64,000 nucleotides of DNA from Rhodopseudomonas palustris (GTDB lineage: Bacteria > Pseudomonadota > Alphaproteobacteria > Rhizobiales > Xanthobacteraceae), in contig NZ_QYYD01000001.1 of NCBI RefSeq assembly GCF_003591005.1, forward strand, positions 350,946 through 414,945. The letters run 5' to 3'. Below are positions 34,389 to 42,805 of the stretch, piece after piece (the first letter of the stretch is position 1; each line of letters starts with the position of its first letter). Both the position numbers and the translations under genes were made by a program. Below the pieces are notes generated by a model. It had not been told where the DNA came from, ran no database searches, and saw nothing but the letters and a program-made list of their open reading frames with translations.

Positions 34389-35474
34389 ATGACCACGCAG
34401 AACGACATCATCCTCGACGCCGCCGAGATCTCTCACGTCTATCAGTCGACCTATGCGCTCGATCGGGTGTCGCTGCAGACCCGGCGCGGCGAATTCCTGA
34501 CCATTCTCGGCGAGAGCGGCTCGGGCAAGACGACGATGCTGCGGGTTATCTCCGGCCTGGAGCATCCGACCGAGGCGGCGCGTCTCACCATCAATGGCGT
34601 CAATGTGCTCGGCGTGCCGGCCTCGCAGCGCGACTGCACGACCGTGTTCCAGAGCTACGCGCTGTTTCCGCATATGTCCGTGTCCGAAAACGTCGCTTAC
34701 GGCCTGCGCCTGCGCAAGGTCGCCAAGGACGAGATGGCCAAGCGGACGCAGCAGGCGCTGGCCATGGTTCGGCTCGACCAGAAGGGCGAGCGCCGGATCA
34801 ATCAGTTGTCCGGCGGCGAGCGTCAGCGCGTGGCGCTGGCGCGGGCGCTGGTGACGCGGCCGGCGATCCTCTTGCTCGACGAGCCGCTCGGCGCACTCGA
34901 CGAAAAACTGCGCCAGGACATGCAGACCGAACTGATCGACATCCATCGCTCGCTCGGCACCACTTTCATCTACATCACCCACAGCCAGGAAGAGGCGCTC
35001 ACCATGAGCGACCGCATCATCCTGATGCGCAAGGGGCGGATTGAGCAGAGCGGCGCACCGGAGGATCTGTTCGATCGTCCGACCAGCCGGTTCTCGGCCT
35101 CGTTCATGGGGTTCGAGAATCTGCTCGCCGGCTGCGTCGTCGAACAATCCGCCGATGGCAGCACCATCGTCGATGCCGGCGGCACGCGCCTGCGCGCGTT
35201 CGCAGCGCAGACCGAGCGGCCGGCGAAAGATGACGAAGTCGTCGTCGCGATCCGGGCCGAACGGTTGCTACCGGCGATGGCCAACGCCGCCGCCGATGGG
35301 CTCAACATCCTGCCCTGCCACGTCACCGGGCAGACCTATCGCGGGAAATACACCGACATCATCGCGGCCAGCGCGGCGGGAGACATCCGGCTGCGATCCT
35401 GGGAGCGCGGCGGCAACACGGCGTTCGATGCCGTCTCATGCAAACCGACCGACTGCATCATCCTTCCGAACTAA
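34389..35474 (+). CDS. Spermidine/putrescine-type ABC transporter ATPase (PotA-like)
   Basis: 361 residues. Walker A GESGSGKTT, TVFQSYALFPHMSVSENVAY, signature LSGGERQRVALARAL, Walker B ILLLDEPLGALDEKL, switch ITHSQEEALTMSDR, followed by the TOBE domain (VAIRAERLLPA and the ending ASCKPTDCIIL-like tail). This is the PotA/CysA-type arrangement. It begins 58 bases after the chaperonin-like gene and continues on the same strand into the binding protein and two permeases. The polyamine label describes the family; the solute may be an amino compound or carboxylate. Confidence 0.9.
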   Translation: MTTQNDIILDAAEISHVYQSTYALDRVSLQTRRGEFLTILGESGSGKTTMLRVISGLEHPTEAARLTINGVNVLGVPASQRDCTTVFQSYALFPHMSVSENVAYGLRLRKVAKDEMAKRTQQALAMVRLDQKGERRINQLSGGERQRVALARALVTRPAILLLDEPLGALDEKLRQDMQTELIDIHRSLGTTFIYITHSQEEALTMSDRIILMRKGRIEQSGAPEDLFDRPTSRFSASFMGFENLLAGCVVEQSADGSTIVDAGGTRLRAFAAQTERPAKDDEVVVAIRAERLLPAMANAAADGLNILPCHVTGQTYRGKYTDIIAASAAGDIRLRSWERGGNTAFDAVSCKPTDCIILPN

Positions 35475-35498
35475 CATTCTTCACAGCAGGAGATTGAT

Positions 35499-36692
35499 AT
35501 GGACGACAAGCTCTCGACCGTCTGTCAGCTCGAATTCGCCCGCCGCGACTTTCTGAAAGGCCTCGCAGCGGCGAGCGTGGCAGCGGCGCTGCCATCCGTC
35601 GCAGCGGCCGCGGAGACCAATGTCATCACCGGCTACGGCGTGACCACGGCGCAGCTGAAAGACTGGTCGGTGATGGAGAAATCCACCGGTCTGAAGATGC
35701 AGTTCTCCACCGTGGCCGGCAACGACATCGGCGCGCTGATCCGCGACGTCATCTCGTCCAACGTCGGCAACAAGGCCGATCTGGTGTTCTTCGCCGGCGG
35801 CAGCCACAACATTCTCGGCCCGCGCGGCCTGTATGCGGTGATCGACGAGAAACGTCCCGAACTGACGTTGTGGGAGCGGACGTCGGATGTGTGGAAGCGG
35901 TCGTCCGCCGTGGTCGGGCCGGACGGCAAGCAGTACGGCGTGCCGGTGACCGGCAATGCCGACAGTTTCGGATATTTCCCCGAGAAGGTTGGGGCGAATG
36001 CCGACGGCCAGCAGGACATCTCCTGGGAGATGCTGTTCGAGAACGAGCGGACGCGCGGCCGGGCTGCGTTCTCGCGCACCTGGAACTACTCGGCGCCGTC
36101 GACCGCGCTGTATCTGAAAGCCTCCGGCAAGGCCAAGATCGAGAATCCGGCCGACCTCACCGGCGCCGAAGCCAAGATGGTCGTCGACTTCCTGATCGAG
36201 CGCAAGAAGGCCGGGCAGTTCAAGACCCTGATCAATTCCTACGAGGAACAGGTGCAACTTTTGTCCTCGAAGGAAGTCGACATCGCCAATTGTTGGGAGC
36301 CGGCAACGCGCGACGCCAACAAGAAACTCGGCGATGGCGCGGTGCGCTATGCTTATACGGTCGAGGGCTACACGAAGTGGGGGCAGGCGGCCTACATCAC
36401 GTCCCAGGCCACCAAGCGCGGTAATTTGGCGAATATCTACAAGACGCTGAACTACTTCCTAGGCGGTGAGTATCGCGCCTACCAGGCCAAGGAACGCGGC
36501 TATGGCGGCCCGAATATGGATCTCGGCGTGCAATACGCCATCGACAACAAATGGCCCGACGCGGATGTCGCGGCGCTGAAATCAGATCTCGCCAAGATCG
36601 AGCGCAAATACACCAAGCCGTTCGTGGCCAATTATGCGCCGTCGAACGCGGACGCGATCGAGCAGGAATGGCAGCGGTTCCTGAGCGCATGA
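35499..36692 (+). CDS. Spermidine/putrescine-type ABC transporter substrate-binding protein (Tat-exported)
   Basis: 397 residues. The twin-arginine motif is at about 15-20 (ARRDFLKGLAAASVAAALPS), ending SVAAAAE. The mature part has ITGYGVTTAQLKDWSVMEK, VGNKADLVFFAGGSHN, YGVPVTGNADSFGYFPEKV and ANCWEPATRDANKKLGDG, the layout of PotD/F-like family 6/8 binding proteins. Tat export suggests folding before secretion, which is notable next to a chaperonin-like gene. It would bind the solute for the permeases that follow, with an ATGA overlap to the first. Confidence 0.88.
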   Translation: MDDKLSTVCQLEFARRDFLKGLAAASVAAALPSVAAAAETNVITGYGVTTAQLKDWSVMEKSTGLKMQFSTVAGNDIGALIRDVISSNVGNKADLVFFAGGSHNILGPRGLYAVIDEKRPELTLWERTSDVWKRSSAVVGPDGKQYGVPVTGNADSFGYFPEKVGANADGQQDISWEMLFENERTRGRAAFSRTWNYSAPSTALYLKASGKAKIENPADLTGAEAKMVVDFLIERKKAGQFKTLINSYEEQVQLLSSKEVDIANCWEPATRDANKKLGDGAVRYAYTVEGYTKWGQAAYITSQATKRGNLANIYKTLNYFLGGEYRAYQAKERGYGGPNMDLGVQYAIDNKWPDADVAALKSDLAKIERKYTKPFVANYAPSNADAIEQEWQRFLSA

Positions 36693-37636
36693 GCAGCGTC
36701 GCCGAGACACACGAGCCCGGTCGCCCGCATGCGTTGCGGGCGGCCGGTACGGCCTCTTTCCCACGGGCTGGAGTAAGGATGCGCCGCGACCCGACGATTC
36801 CGCTGTTTCTGTTCGGCTGGGGGATGCTCGTCATCCTGCCATTGATCATTCTGTTGTGTTTCAGCTTTTTCGAAAGCCGAAACTTCATGATGATCTACCA
36901 GCCCTCGCTGCGCACCTGGACGGAGCTGTTTGCATCCGGGCGCTTCGAGGTGCTGTCGCGCACGCTCCGCGTCGGGCTGAATGCCACGATCATCGACCTC
37001 GTGATCGGCTTTCCGTTCGCGCTCTGGCTCGCCAAAGGCGGGGTCAGCAAGCGCACGCGCTCGATCATGATCACGCTGCTGACGATCCCGTTCTTCCTGG
37101 ATCTGTCGTCGCGGATTTTCATCTGGCGGGGCGTTCTCGACGAGCAGGGGCTGGTCAACACCATCCTGCTGCATATCGGCGTGATCCAGACGCCGCTGCG
37201 CCTGTTGTATGGCGAGGCGACCGTCACCTTCGGCATGGTGCTGACCAACTTTCCGCTGATGGTGCTGCCGATCTATTCGGCCCTGGCCACGATCGACGAT
37301 ACGCTGCTGGCCGCGGCCGCCGATCTCGGCGCCTCGCCGGGCCGCATCCTGTGGGACATCGTGCTGCCGCTGGCGCTGCCGGGCGTCGTCACCGGCATCG
37401 TCTTCACGCTGGGGCCCGCGCTCGCGGCCTGGGTCGAGCCGACGATGCTGGGGGGCGGCTTCGTGACGCTGCTCAGCGGATCGATCGAAAGCGCCTATGA
37501 GGCGCTGCGCTATCCCACCGTGGCGGCGCTATCGAGCTTCTCGATCCTGGTCGTGTTCGTCATTCTGTGGGGCTTCATGGCGGTCTCGGGTCGCATCATC
37601 GACCTCAAATCCATGTTCCGGAACATCAACGGATGA
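36689..37636 (+). CDS. Spermidine/putrescine-type ABC transporter permease (PotB-like)
   Basis: 315 residues from the ATG at 36689 overlapping the preceding stop; the longer open frame starts inside the binding-protein gene. Six membrane segments after a 30-residue cytoplasmic start (first helix FLFGWGMLVILPLIILLCFS). The EAA-like loop is AAAADLGASPGRILWDIVLP, as in PotB. GGGFVTLLSGSIESAYEAL and the last helix ILVVFVILWGFMAVSG follow. It forms the translocation pore together with the next gene. ATGA overlap at its end. Confidence 0.9.
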   Translation: MSSVAETHEPGRPHALRAAGTASFPRAGVRMRRDPTIPLFLFGWGMLVILPLIILLCFSFFESRNFMMIYQPSLRTWTELFASGRFEVLSRTLRVGLNATIIDLVIGFPFALWLAKGGVSKRTRSIMITLLTIPFFLDLSSRIFIWRGVLDEQGLVNTILLHIGVIQTPLRLLYGEATVTFGMVLTNFPLMVLPIYSALATIDDTLLAAAADLGASPGRILWDIVLPLALPGVVTGIVFTLGPALAAWVEPTMLGGGFVTLLSGSIESAYEALRYPTVAALSSFSILVVFVILWGFMAVSGRIIDLKSMFRNING

Positions 37637-38433
37637 GCATCCTGGTCGCGCCGCGTGCGGTTCAATCGTTCGGGAAATGGAGCGGGCTGGCGACGCTCGG
37701 CCTGATCTATTTCGCCCTGGCCTGGCTGGCCCTGATGTCGCTCAATCACGACCCGCTGTCGGGCGTGCCGGACGGACTGACGCTCGCCCACTACGCCGAA
37801 CTGTTCGGCGAAAAGCGATGGGTCGATCCGTTGCTGGCGAGCATCATGATCGGCCTTCTCGTCGGCCTCACGGTGATGGTGCTCGCGACGCTGGTGGGCC
37901 GCGCGGTGCCGCGCTCGAGCAAGCCGGGGCGGATCGTGCTGATGTCGCTGCTGCCGTTGTTCATTCCCGGCATCGCGCTCGGCGCCGCGCTATTCATCTT
38001 TCTTCGGATGTTTCTGGATCTCGAACTCGGCTTCTGGTCGATCTTCATCGGGCACGTCGTCTGGGCGTTCCCGTTCTCGTTTCTGTTCGTGCTGGTGCTG
38101 ACCACACGCTTCGACTATCGCCTGCTCGACGCCGCCGCCGACCTCGGCGCGTCGCGATGGCGCGTGTTCTGGGATATCGAATTTCCGCTGCTGCGACCCG
38201 GCGTGATCGGGGCGGGCATCTTCGGATTTCTGGTCTCGTTCAATGAAGGCCAGCGCGCGATCTTCTTGCGCGGCGATGCGACGACGCTGCCGATCTGGAA
38301 CTGGATGATGGCATCGTCCGAACAGTCTCAGGTGCCGATCATCTTCTGCCTCGAGACCCTCGTACTGCTCGTGGCGCTGCCGACGATTGCGATCACGTTC
38401 TGGACCATGATGGTCAAGCTCGATCGGGACTGA
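37633..38433 (+). CDS. Spermidine/putrescine-type ABC transporter permease (PotC-like)
   Basis: 266 residues from the ATG at 37633, overlapping the PotB-like stop. Six membrane helices; LIYFALAWLALMSLNHDP and LTLAHYAELFGEKRW are typical of PotC. The docking loop is DAAADLGASRWRVFWDIEFP followed by LLRPGVIGAGIFGFLVSFNE. It completes the transporter. The gene is followed after 45 bases by the DUF1185 gene with a strong purine-rich ribosome site (GAGGGGGAAGG). Confidence 0.9.
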   Translation: MSILVAPRAVQSFGKWSGLATLGLIYFALAWLALMSLNHDPLSGVPDGLTLAHYAELFGEKRWVDPLLASIMIGLLVGLTVMVLATLVGRAVPRSSKPGRIVLMSLLPLFIPGIALGAALFIFLRMFLDLELGFWSIFIGHVVWAFPFSFLFVLVLTTRFDYRLLDAAADLGASRWRVFWDIEFPLLRPGVIGAGIFGFLVSFNEGQRAIFLRGDATTLPIWNWMMASSEQSQVPIIFCLETLVLLVALPTIAITFWTMMVKLDRD

Positions 38434-38478
38434 GATCGGTCCTGGTTGCACGAAGCGAGCGAGGGGGAAGGCTGAAGC

Positions 38479-39051
38479 ATGGATCTGAATATTCGCCGGT
38501 CCTATACGGTCGTCGAGGACCGGTGGGAGCTTGCCGGCCAACGCGTCGACGTGCCGGTTCGCAAGATCGCGGCGGTGATCGTGCTCGAAAATCCGTTCGT
38601 CGATCGCTACGTCGATGACCTCGATCCGTTGGTGAGTGCGAGTGTCGAACTCGGCAAACGGATGGCGCAGATGGCGCTCGACGCGCTCGGGTCCTATTCG
38701 GTCCAGGGATACGGCAAGGGTGGATTGGTCGGACTGCGCGGCGAAGCCGAACATGCCAGCGCATTACTGACGACTGCCTTCGCCAATCCTATTCGGGACG
38801 CGATCGGCGGGGGGCGCGCGTGGATTTCATCGATGGTGAAGATGGCCGCGCCGGGATCCGTGATCGATATTCCGATGAACCATATCGACGACGTCTATGT
38901 CAGGTCGCACTACGACGGCATGACGCTGTGCTTGCAGGATACGCCCATGCCCGATGAGATCGGCATCATCTTCTGCATGACGAGCGGCGCGCGGCTCAAT
39001 GCGCGCGTCGGTGGGCTGACCCATCACGACGTGATGGCGCGGCGGACGTGA
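38479..39051 (+). CDS. DUF1185 (amino acid synthesis) family protein
   Basis: 190 residues, soluble, no signal. It begins NIRRSYTVVEDRWELAGQRV and contains KIAAVIVLENPFVDRYVDDL, VQGYGKGGLVGLRGEAEHAS, GSVIDIPMNHIDDVYVRSHY and PMPDEIGIIFCMTSGARLNA. This is the DUF1185 family, labelled amino acid synthesis protein in databases without a proven reaction. It sits between the PotABCD-type transporter and an amidohydrolase, which suggests a role in handling the imported nitrogen compound. Confidence 0.8.
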   Translation: MDLNIRRSYTVVEDRWELAGQRVDVPVRKIAAVIVLENPFVDRYVDDLDPLVSASVELGKRMAQMALDALGSYSVQGYGKGGLVGLRGEAEHASALLTTAFANPIRDAIGGGRAWISSMVKMAAPGSVIDIPMNHIDDVYVRSHYDGMTLCLQDTPMPDEIGIIFCMTSGARLNARVGGLTHHDVMARRT

Positions 39052-39104
39052 CGCCCATGATCTGACCGAGACATCGGGCGCATAAGAGAAAGGTCAGAGT
39101 TCTG

Positions 39105-40304
39105 ATGCGAACCGCGATCGTCAACATCGGGACCATCGTCTCCGGAGATCTGGCGGCGCCGTTCGTGCCGGGCGATGCCATCCTGATGCAGGACGGCCGC
39201 ATCAGCGTCGTCGGGACGCTGTCGGCCGCGCAGGTGTCCTCGGCCGACGTGGTGATCGACGCGGCCGGCACGATCGCTATTCCGGGTCTGATCGACAGCC
39301 ATGTTCATATCACCTTCGGCGACTACACGCCGCGCCAGCGGGTGGTCGGTTATCTCGAGAGCTACGTTCATGGCGGCACCACGACGGCGATCACGGCGTC
39401 CGAGGTGCATACGCCCGGCCGGCCCAAGGATCCGGAGGGCGTCAAGGCGCTGGCCCGCGCGGCACGCGCCTGCTTTCTCGATTATCGGCCGGGGGGAATG
39501 CGCGTCCACGCTGGCTCGGTGATCCTGGAGCCCGGGCTGACCGAGGCAGACCTCGCGGAATTGGTCGCCTCGGGCGTGTGGCTCGCCAAAGCCGGATTTG
39601 GGGCGTTCGAGACGCCGTTCGACTACGCGCCTTTGATGCTGGCCGCGCGGCAGGCCGGCATGGTGACGACGATGCACACCGGCGGCTCGTCGATCCCTGG
39701 CTCATCCGGCATCTGGGCGGAGCACGTTCTCAAATCAAACCCGACCGTTTCGTTTCACGTCAATGGCGGCCCCACGGCCATGCCGGAGGAGGGGTTCGCC
39801 CGCCTGGTCAACGAAAGCGACATCGCGCTGCAAATCTGCACGGCCGGAAATCTGCGCACCGCACTGCTCACTGCAAAACTGCTGGACGAGGCCGGGCAGC
39901 CCGAGCGCCTGCTGATCGCCACCGACACGCCGACCGGGAGCGGGATCATGCCGCTCGGCATGTTCTACACCATCAGCCATCTCGCCAGCCTCGGCGGCAT
40001 GCCGCCGGAGCAGGCGATCGCGGCGGCGACGGGGAATAATGCGCGGGTCTATGGCTTGAACGCCGGAGTGATCGCTGTCGGCCGGGACGCCGACATCGTT
40101 CTGATCGATGCGTGTGCGGGCGGCTCCAGGAGTGACGCGCTGGCCGGACTGAGCAACGGCGACATTCCAGCCGTGGCCGCGGTGGTGAGCGACGGCATCC
40201 CCAGGCTGGTCGGCCGCAGCCGAAATACACCCGCGTCGATCCGGCAAGTCCGCGTCTCGGACACCAAGCTGCCACGCGATTTCTCGGGAGCGGCAACGCA
40301 CTAA
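39105..40304 (+). CDS. Amidohydrolase family protein, enamidase-like
   Basis: 399 residues, metal-dependent. GTIAIPGLIDSHVHITFGDY gives the HxH metal pair and the start of the barrel; MHTGGSSIPG, FHVNGGPTAMPEEGFARL and LLIATDTPTGSGIMPLGMFY provide the later His and Asp ligands. The TDTPTGSG block and the overall plan recall enamidase (6-oxo-tetrahydronicotinate hydrolase) more than dihydroorotase. After about 340 comes the small beta domain (IAVGRDADIVLIDA). It would hydrolyse a cyclic amide or enamide and ends the chaperonin-transporter run. The gene after it is convergent and separated by a repeat. Confidence 0.8.
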   Translation: MRTAIVNIGTIVSGDLAAPFVPGDAILMQDGRISVVGTLSAAQVSSADVVIDAAGTIAIPGLIDSHVHITFGDYTPRQRVVGYLESYVHGGTTTAITASEVHTPGRPKDPEGVKALARAARACFLDYRPGGMRVHAGSVILEPGLTEADLAELVASGVWLAKAGFGAFETPFDYAPLMLAARQAGMVTTMHTGGSSIPGSSGIWAEHVLKSNPTVSFHVNGGPTAMPEEGFARLVNESDIALQICTAGNLRTALLTAKLLDEAGQPERLLIATDTPTGSGIMPLGMFYTISHLASLGGMPPEQAIAAATGNNARVYGLNAGVIAVGRDADIVLIDACAGGSRSDALAGLSNGDIPAVAAVVSDGIPRLVGRSRNTPASIRQVRVSDTKLPRDFSGAATH

Positions 40305-40308
40305 AGGC

Positions 40309-40399
40309 TGCCCGATGAAGCGCAGCGCAATCCGGGTCCGGCGTCTCGATCGGCTCAACACCCCGGATTTCGCTTCGCTGCATCCGGGCTACGCTTGCT
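40309..40399. repeat. Composite palindromic repeat (GCCCGATGAAGCGCAGCGC type)
   Basis: Two hairpin units ending GCATCCGGGCTACGCTTGCT. It starts five bases after the amidohydrolase stop and overlaps the stop codon of the leftward GNAT gene (TAG at 40391-40389 lies within GGGCTACGC). Confidence 0.8.
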
Positions 40400-40913
40400 T
40401 CTCGAATCTGAAGAAGCCGCCATCCGGCGGGCCGCCGCCATCGCCCGGATGGTGCGGGTCCGGATGACGGTCGCTGAAATATTCGACGATCTTGAAGCCG
40501 CACTTGTTGACGTAGAAGTGGATGTTGCGCCGCTCGAAATACGGCGTGTGGGTCTGCCAGACGCGCGTCTGCGGATAGCGCCGCTCGATCGCCCGCCATG
40601 CCGCGAGCCCAAGACCGCGGCCGTGCGCGCCCACCGCGATGAAGAAGAAGTCGAGCGAATTGCACTGCGTGACGGGATCGATCGTCACCACCGCGCCGCC
40701 GACCCGCGCTCCGCCCGCGACGACGTGATACACCACCGCGCCCGGCGCCGCGAGCGACCGCCGCACGTCGTCGTCCGACGGGATCGGCCCGTCCGTCAGC
40801 GCGCCGAACTGTTCGATCACCGCGACGGCGAACGCCTCCTGCAACTGCCGGCCGAACTCCGGCCAGTCGCGCTCGGCCGCCAATTCGAGTGTCACGCTCT
40901 GATCGTCCACCAT
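40389..40913 (-). CDS. GNAT family N-acetyltransferase
   Basis: 174 residues from the ATG at 40913 (the open frame continues upstream without homology). [20 protein letters not shown] is the N-terminal helix pair. The acetyl-CoA binding motif A is visible as [20 protein letters not shown], preceded by the strand [23 protein letters not shown] is motif B with the typical FYxKxGF pattern. The acceptor is unknown. The last three codons and the stop come from the palindromic repeat, with a proline- and glycine-rich segment just before ([11 protein letters not shown]). Confidence 0.8.
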   Translation of the reverse strand: MVDDQSVTLELAAERDWPEFGRQLQEAFAVAVIEQFGALTDGPIPSDDDVRRSLAAPGAVVYHVVAGGARVGGAVVTIDPVTQCNSLDFFFIAVGAHGRGLGLAAWRAIERRYPQTRVWQTHTPYFERRNIHFYVNKCGFKIVEYFSDRHPDPHHPGDGGGPPDGGFFRFEKQA

Positions 40914-41029
40914 CCGCTCCTGCCGATGCCGCGCAGCCGCATCGCGCCGCGTCGGGGCCGGTGCCATCGGCGGCGATGGTGGCGCCGATAAGGCGCGCGG
41001 GGTGCGGCAAAGTGGGAGGGGTCGGACCG

Positions 41030-41053
41030 CGGACGAGCGAAGCGACATCGCTA
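41030..41053. repeat. Partial palindromic repeat breaking into hicA
   Basis: GCGGACGAGCGAAGCGACAT is a half unit (left arm) of the GTAGCCCGG repeat. It lies where the hicA relic begins, so the repeat appears to have replaced or removed the 5-prime half of that gene. Confidence 0.55.
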
Positions 41054-41186
41054 GCAAGGCCAGTCATCACCACTTTAAGCACCGGCCAGGGCTGGTAAGG
41101 TGACGGTCCCATATCCGAAGAAAGACCTGCACCCGAAGATTGTCCGTTCGGTGGTTCGGCAGGCAGGTCTGAAGGAGGTCCGGTGA
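41052..41186 (+). pseudogene. hicA: Truncated and frameshifted hicA
   Basis: Compared with the intact copy at 42608-42805, this stretch keeps the second half: [11 protein letters not shown] in one frame, then one base missing near 41080-41088, then GKVTVPYPKKDLHPKIVRSV and RQAGLKEVR in the next frame, ending TGA at 41184-41186. The first ~23 codons are absent, replaced by repeat sequence. The catalytic histidine region survives but no full protein can be made, so the following hicB lacks its toxin partner. Confidence 0.75.
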
Positions 41187-41479
41187 GCTCCACATCCGGC
41201 TATCTCGCGCTGGTCTACAAGGACAAGGGCACGTCCTACGGCGTTGCCTTCCCCGACGTGCCCGGCTGCATCGCGGCGGGCGACACCTTCGAGCAGGCGA
41301 TCGACAACGCCGCCGAAGCGCTCGGCGGCCACCTCGCGCTGCTGCGCGCCGACGGCGACCCGATCCCGCAGCCGCGCACCATCGAGCAACTCCGCGCCGA
41401 CCCGGAATTTGCTGCAGACGCTGTCGATGCGGTGGTAGCGTTCGTCAGGCCGCAGACGGAGAGGGCGGCGGCGGAGTGA
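41183..41479 (+). CDS. hicB: HicB family antitoxin, copy 1
   Basis: 98 residues from a GTG at 41183 overlapping the hicA relic stop. SGYLALVYKDKGTSYGVAFP and DVPGCIAAGDTFEQAIDNAA are the partial RNase H fold of HicB, and the C-terminal half (TIEQLRADPEFAADAVDAVV) is helical. It differs from copy 2 (42802-43098) at roughly ten positions. HicB neutralises HicA mRNA interferase and represses the promoter. With hicA broken it is an orphan antitoxin, possibly still able to bind the intact HicA at 42608. Confidence 0.85.
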   Translation: MSSTSGYLALVYKDKGTSYGVAFPDVPGCIAAGDTFEQAIDNAAEALGGHLALLRADGDPIPQPRTIEQLRADPEFAADAVDAVVAFVRPQTERAAAE

Positions 41480-41484
41480 TGATC

Positions 41485-41580
41485 GGTAGCCCGGATGAAG
41501 CGCAGCGCAATCCTGGTGCGGCGTCTCGATCAGCTCAAGAACCCGGATTTCGCTTCGCTGCATCCGGGCTACGCTTGCTG
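41485..41580. repeat. Composite palindromic repeat after hicB copy 1
   Basis: GTAGCCCGGATGAAGCGCAG...GCATCCGGGCTACGCTTGCTG, directly after the hicB stop (41479). The corresponding position behind hicB copy 2 holds the same repeat (43105-43199), so gene and repeat duplicated together. Confidence 0.8.
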
Positions 41581-41683
41581 CGCCATGCAGCCTCCGCCAA
41601 ACCCTCACCGGCTGGCTTCCCAGTCGGCGATCTGTCCCGCTCAACGACGCCTCGCGAAGCGCCCCTCACGGACAGGACGGAAC

Positions 41684-41695
41684 GGACTATAGTCC
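41684..41695. promoter_or_regulatory. Perfect 12-base palindrome GGACTATAGTCC
   Basis: A perfect twofold palindrome in the gap between hicB copy 1 and the secreted-protein gene. Its neighbour TTGTAGGAATAATGTCAA follows. It could be an operator of a HicB-like or other dimeric regulator; no gene start lies directly beside it. Confidence 0.35.
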
Positions 41696-41770
41696 TTGTA
41701 GGAATAATGTCAAGGGAGCGGAGCCGCGCCTACGCCCAGTCAATCGGCGGCGCCGTTCGGCCTGCCCGCA

Positions 41771-42238
41771 TCACGGACATTGCCGATATCCGAACTGCTG
41801 GATCAAGGCGCGTCCGGAGATCGGGTGGAATTGCCATGACGTCATGTAGCCGTTGGCTAGCACGAAGTTGCGGAGCTTGGCGTTGTAGTAGCTGGCCATC
41901 CGCCGATTGCGCGCCGGATCGACGGGATCGTTCGGGTGCAGAATCGCGGCATGAAACTCGACCGACGCCGCGGGGTCGATGCAGACGCTCCGGATCGCGA
42001 GCAATTCCGTGCAGGAGGATCGACAGGTGCCTTCGATGCGGAAGCGTTCGCCCGAGCGATTATACTGCGCGATGATGCGGTCCATCTCCGGGAATTTCAT
42101 CCCGCCGCGTCCATACGGCAGCGACGATCCCTCCGCCTGTGCCGGGTGGACACCGATGATGGCAAGGGCGCAGGCGATTGCGCTGGTCGTGAACCCAAAT
42201 CGCGTGCTGTGAGGCAGTGATCGATCACGGTATGGCAT
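41771..42238 (-). CDS. Secreted hypothetical protein with ClpP/crotonase-like start
   Basis: 155 residues from the ATG at 42238. A signal peptide is clear (basic start, FTTSAIACALAIIGVHPAQA, cleavage after AQA). GRGGMKFPEMDRIIAQYNRS and IEGTCRSSCTELLAIRSVCI follow. The SSCTxLL block and FHAAIL resemble periplasmic ClpP-like proteins of the rhizobial group, in which the Ser of SCT is the nucleophile; the rest of a full ClpP domain is absent. Four cysteines in the mature part may form disulfides. Function unknown; it may be a shortened member. Confidence 0.55.
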   Translation of the reverse strand: MPYRDRSLPHSTRFGFTTSAIACALAIIGVHPAQAEGSSLPYGRGGMKFPEMDRIIAQYNRSGERFRIEGTCRSSCTELLAIRSVCIDPAASVEFHAAILHPNDPVDPARNRRMASYYNAKLRNFVLANGYMTSWQFHPISGRALIQQFGYRQCP

Positions 42239-42607
42239 GAAGTCTCCTTCGGACGCAAAGCCGCCATCGACTATCGAATTATTTAAGTGCAACTCCAGAA
42301 GTCACGGCCGAATGCGGCGGCCAAATTGCCTTCAATATGACGACTGATCGATCAAGAAGTCTGATAGCAGACTCTGAGAGGAGCAAGACCATCGTGTGCG
42401 TTGCGACGTTTCGACGCGCAATCCGAGCAATCGAGATCAGAGCGGCGGCTCAGCGGGGCGAAGAGCCCCGGGTGTCGCTGCGCTCACCCGGGCTACGCTT
42501 GCTTGCTCGGGCTACGCCTGCCACCGCCGCTACATCCATCGTCGCGTTGCACGAGATGAGGAAGGCCGTAGGCTTTAGACTTTCAATGGCTGACGCCTTG
42601 CCCTGCC
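42239..42607. other. Gap with hairpin and repeat, upstream of intact hicA
   Basis: 369 bases without a gene. A perfect inverted repeat AGTCTG-ATAG-CAGACT lies at 42358-42373, and a shortened palindromic repeat at 42466-42500 with an extra GGGCTACGCCTGC unit just after. The hicA promoter should be here; TTTAGACTTTCAATGG near 42572 offers no clear boxes. Confidence 0.5.
42466..42500. repeat. Short palindromic repeat (CCCCGGGTGTCGC...CACCCGGGCTACGC)
   Basis: A single unit with CACCCGGGCTACGCTTGC, matching the right half of the repeat at 286-379. A partial second copy, CTCGGGCTACGCCTGC, follows. Confidence 0.65.
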
Positions 42608-42805
42608 ATGCCGGAAGACTCGCGAGATCTGATCAAGGAGCTGGAGGCCGATGGCCGGCGCTTCGTCGGCGCGACCGGCAGTCACCACCACTTCAAGCAT
42701 CCGGTGAAGGCTGGTAAGGTGACGATCCCGCATCCGAAGAAGGACTTGCATCCGAAGGTCGTGCGGTCGGTCTATCGGCAGGCAGGTCTGAAGGAGGTCC
42801 GATGA
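42608..42805 (+). CDS. hicA: HicA family toxin (mRNA interferase)
   Basis: 65 residues, the full family length. DLIKELEADGRRFVGATGSH followed by HHFKHPVKAGKVTIPHPKKD shows the double-stranded-RNA-binding-like fold with the active histidine in GSHHHF; VRSVYRQAGLKEV is the C-terminal helix. HicA cleaves mRNA to arrest growth when not bound by HicB. The stop overlaps the hicB start (ATGA), the standard toxin-first layout. It is the intact original of the broken copy at 41052-41186. Confidence 0.9.
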   Translation: MPEDSRDLIKELEADGRRFVGATGSHHHFKHPVKAGKVTIPHPKKDLHPKVVRSVYRQAGLKEVR

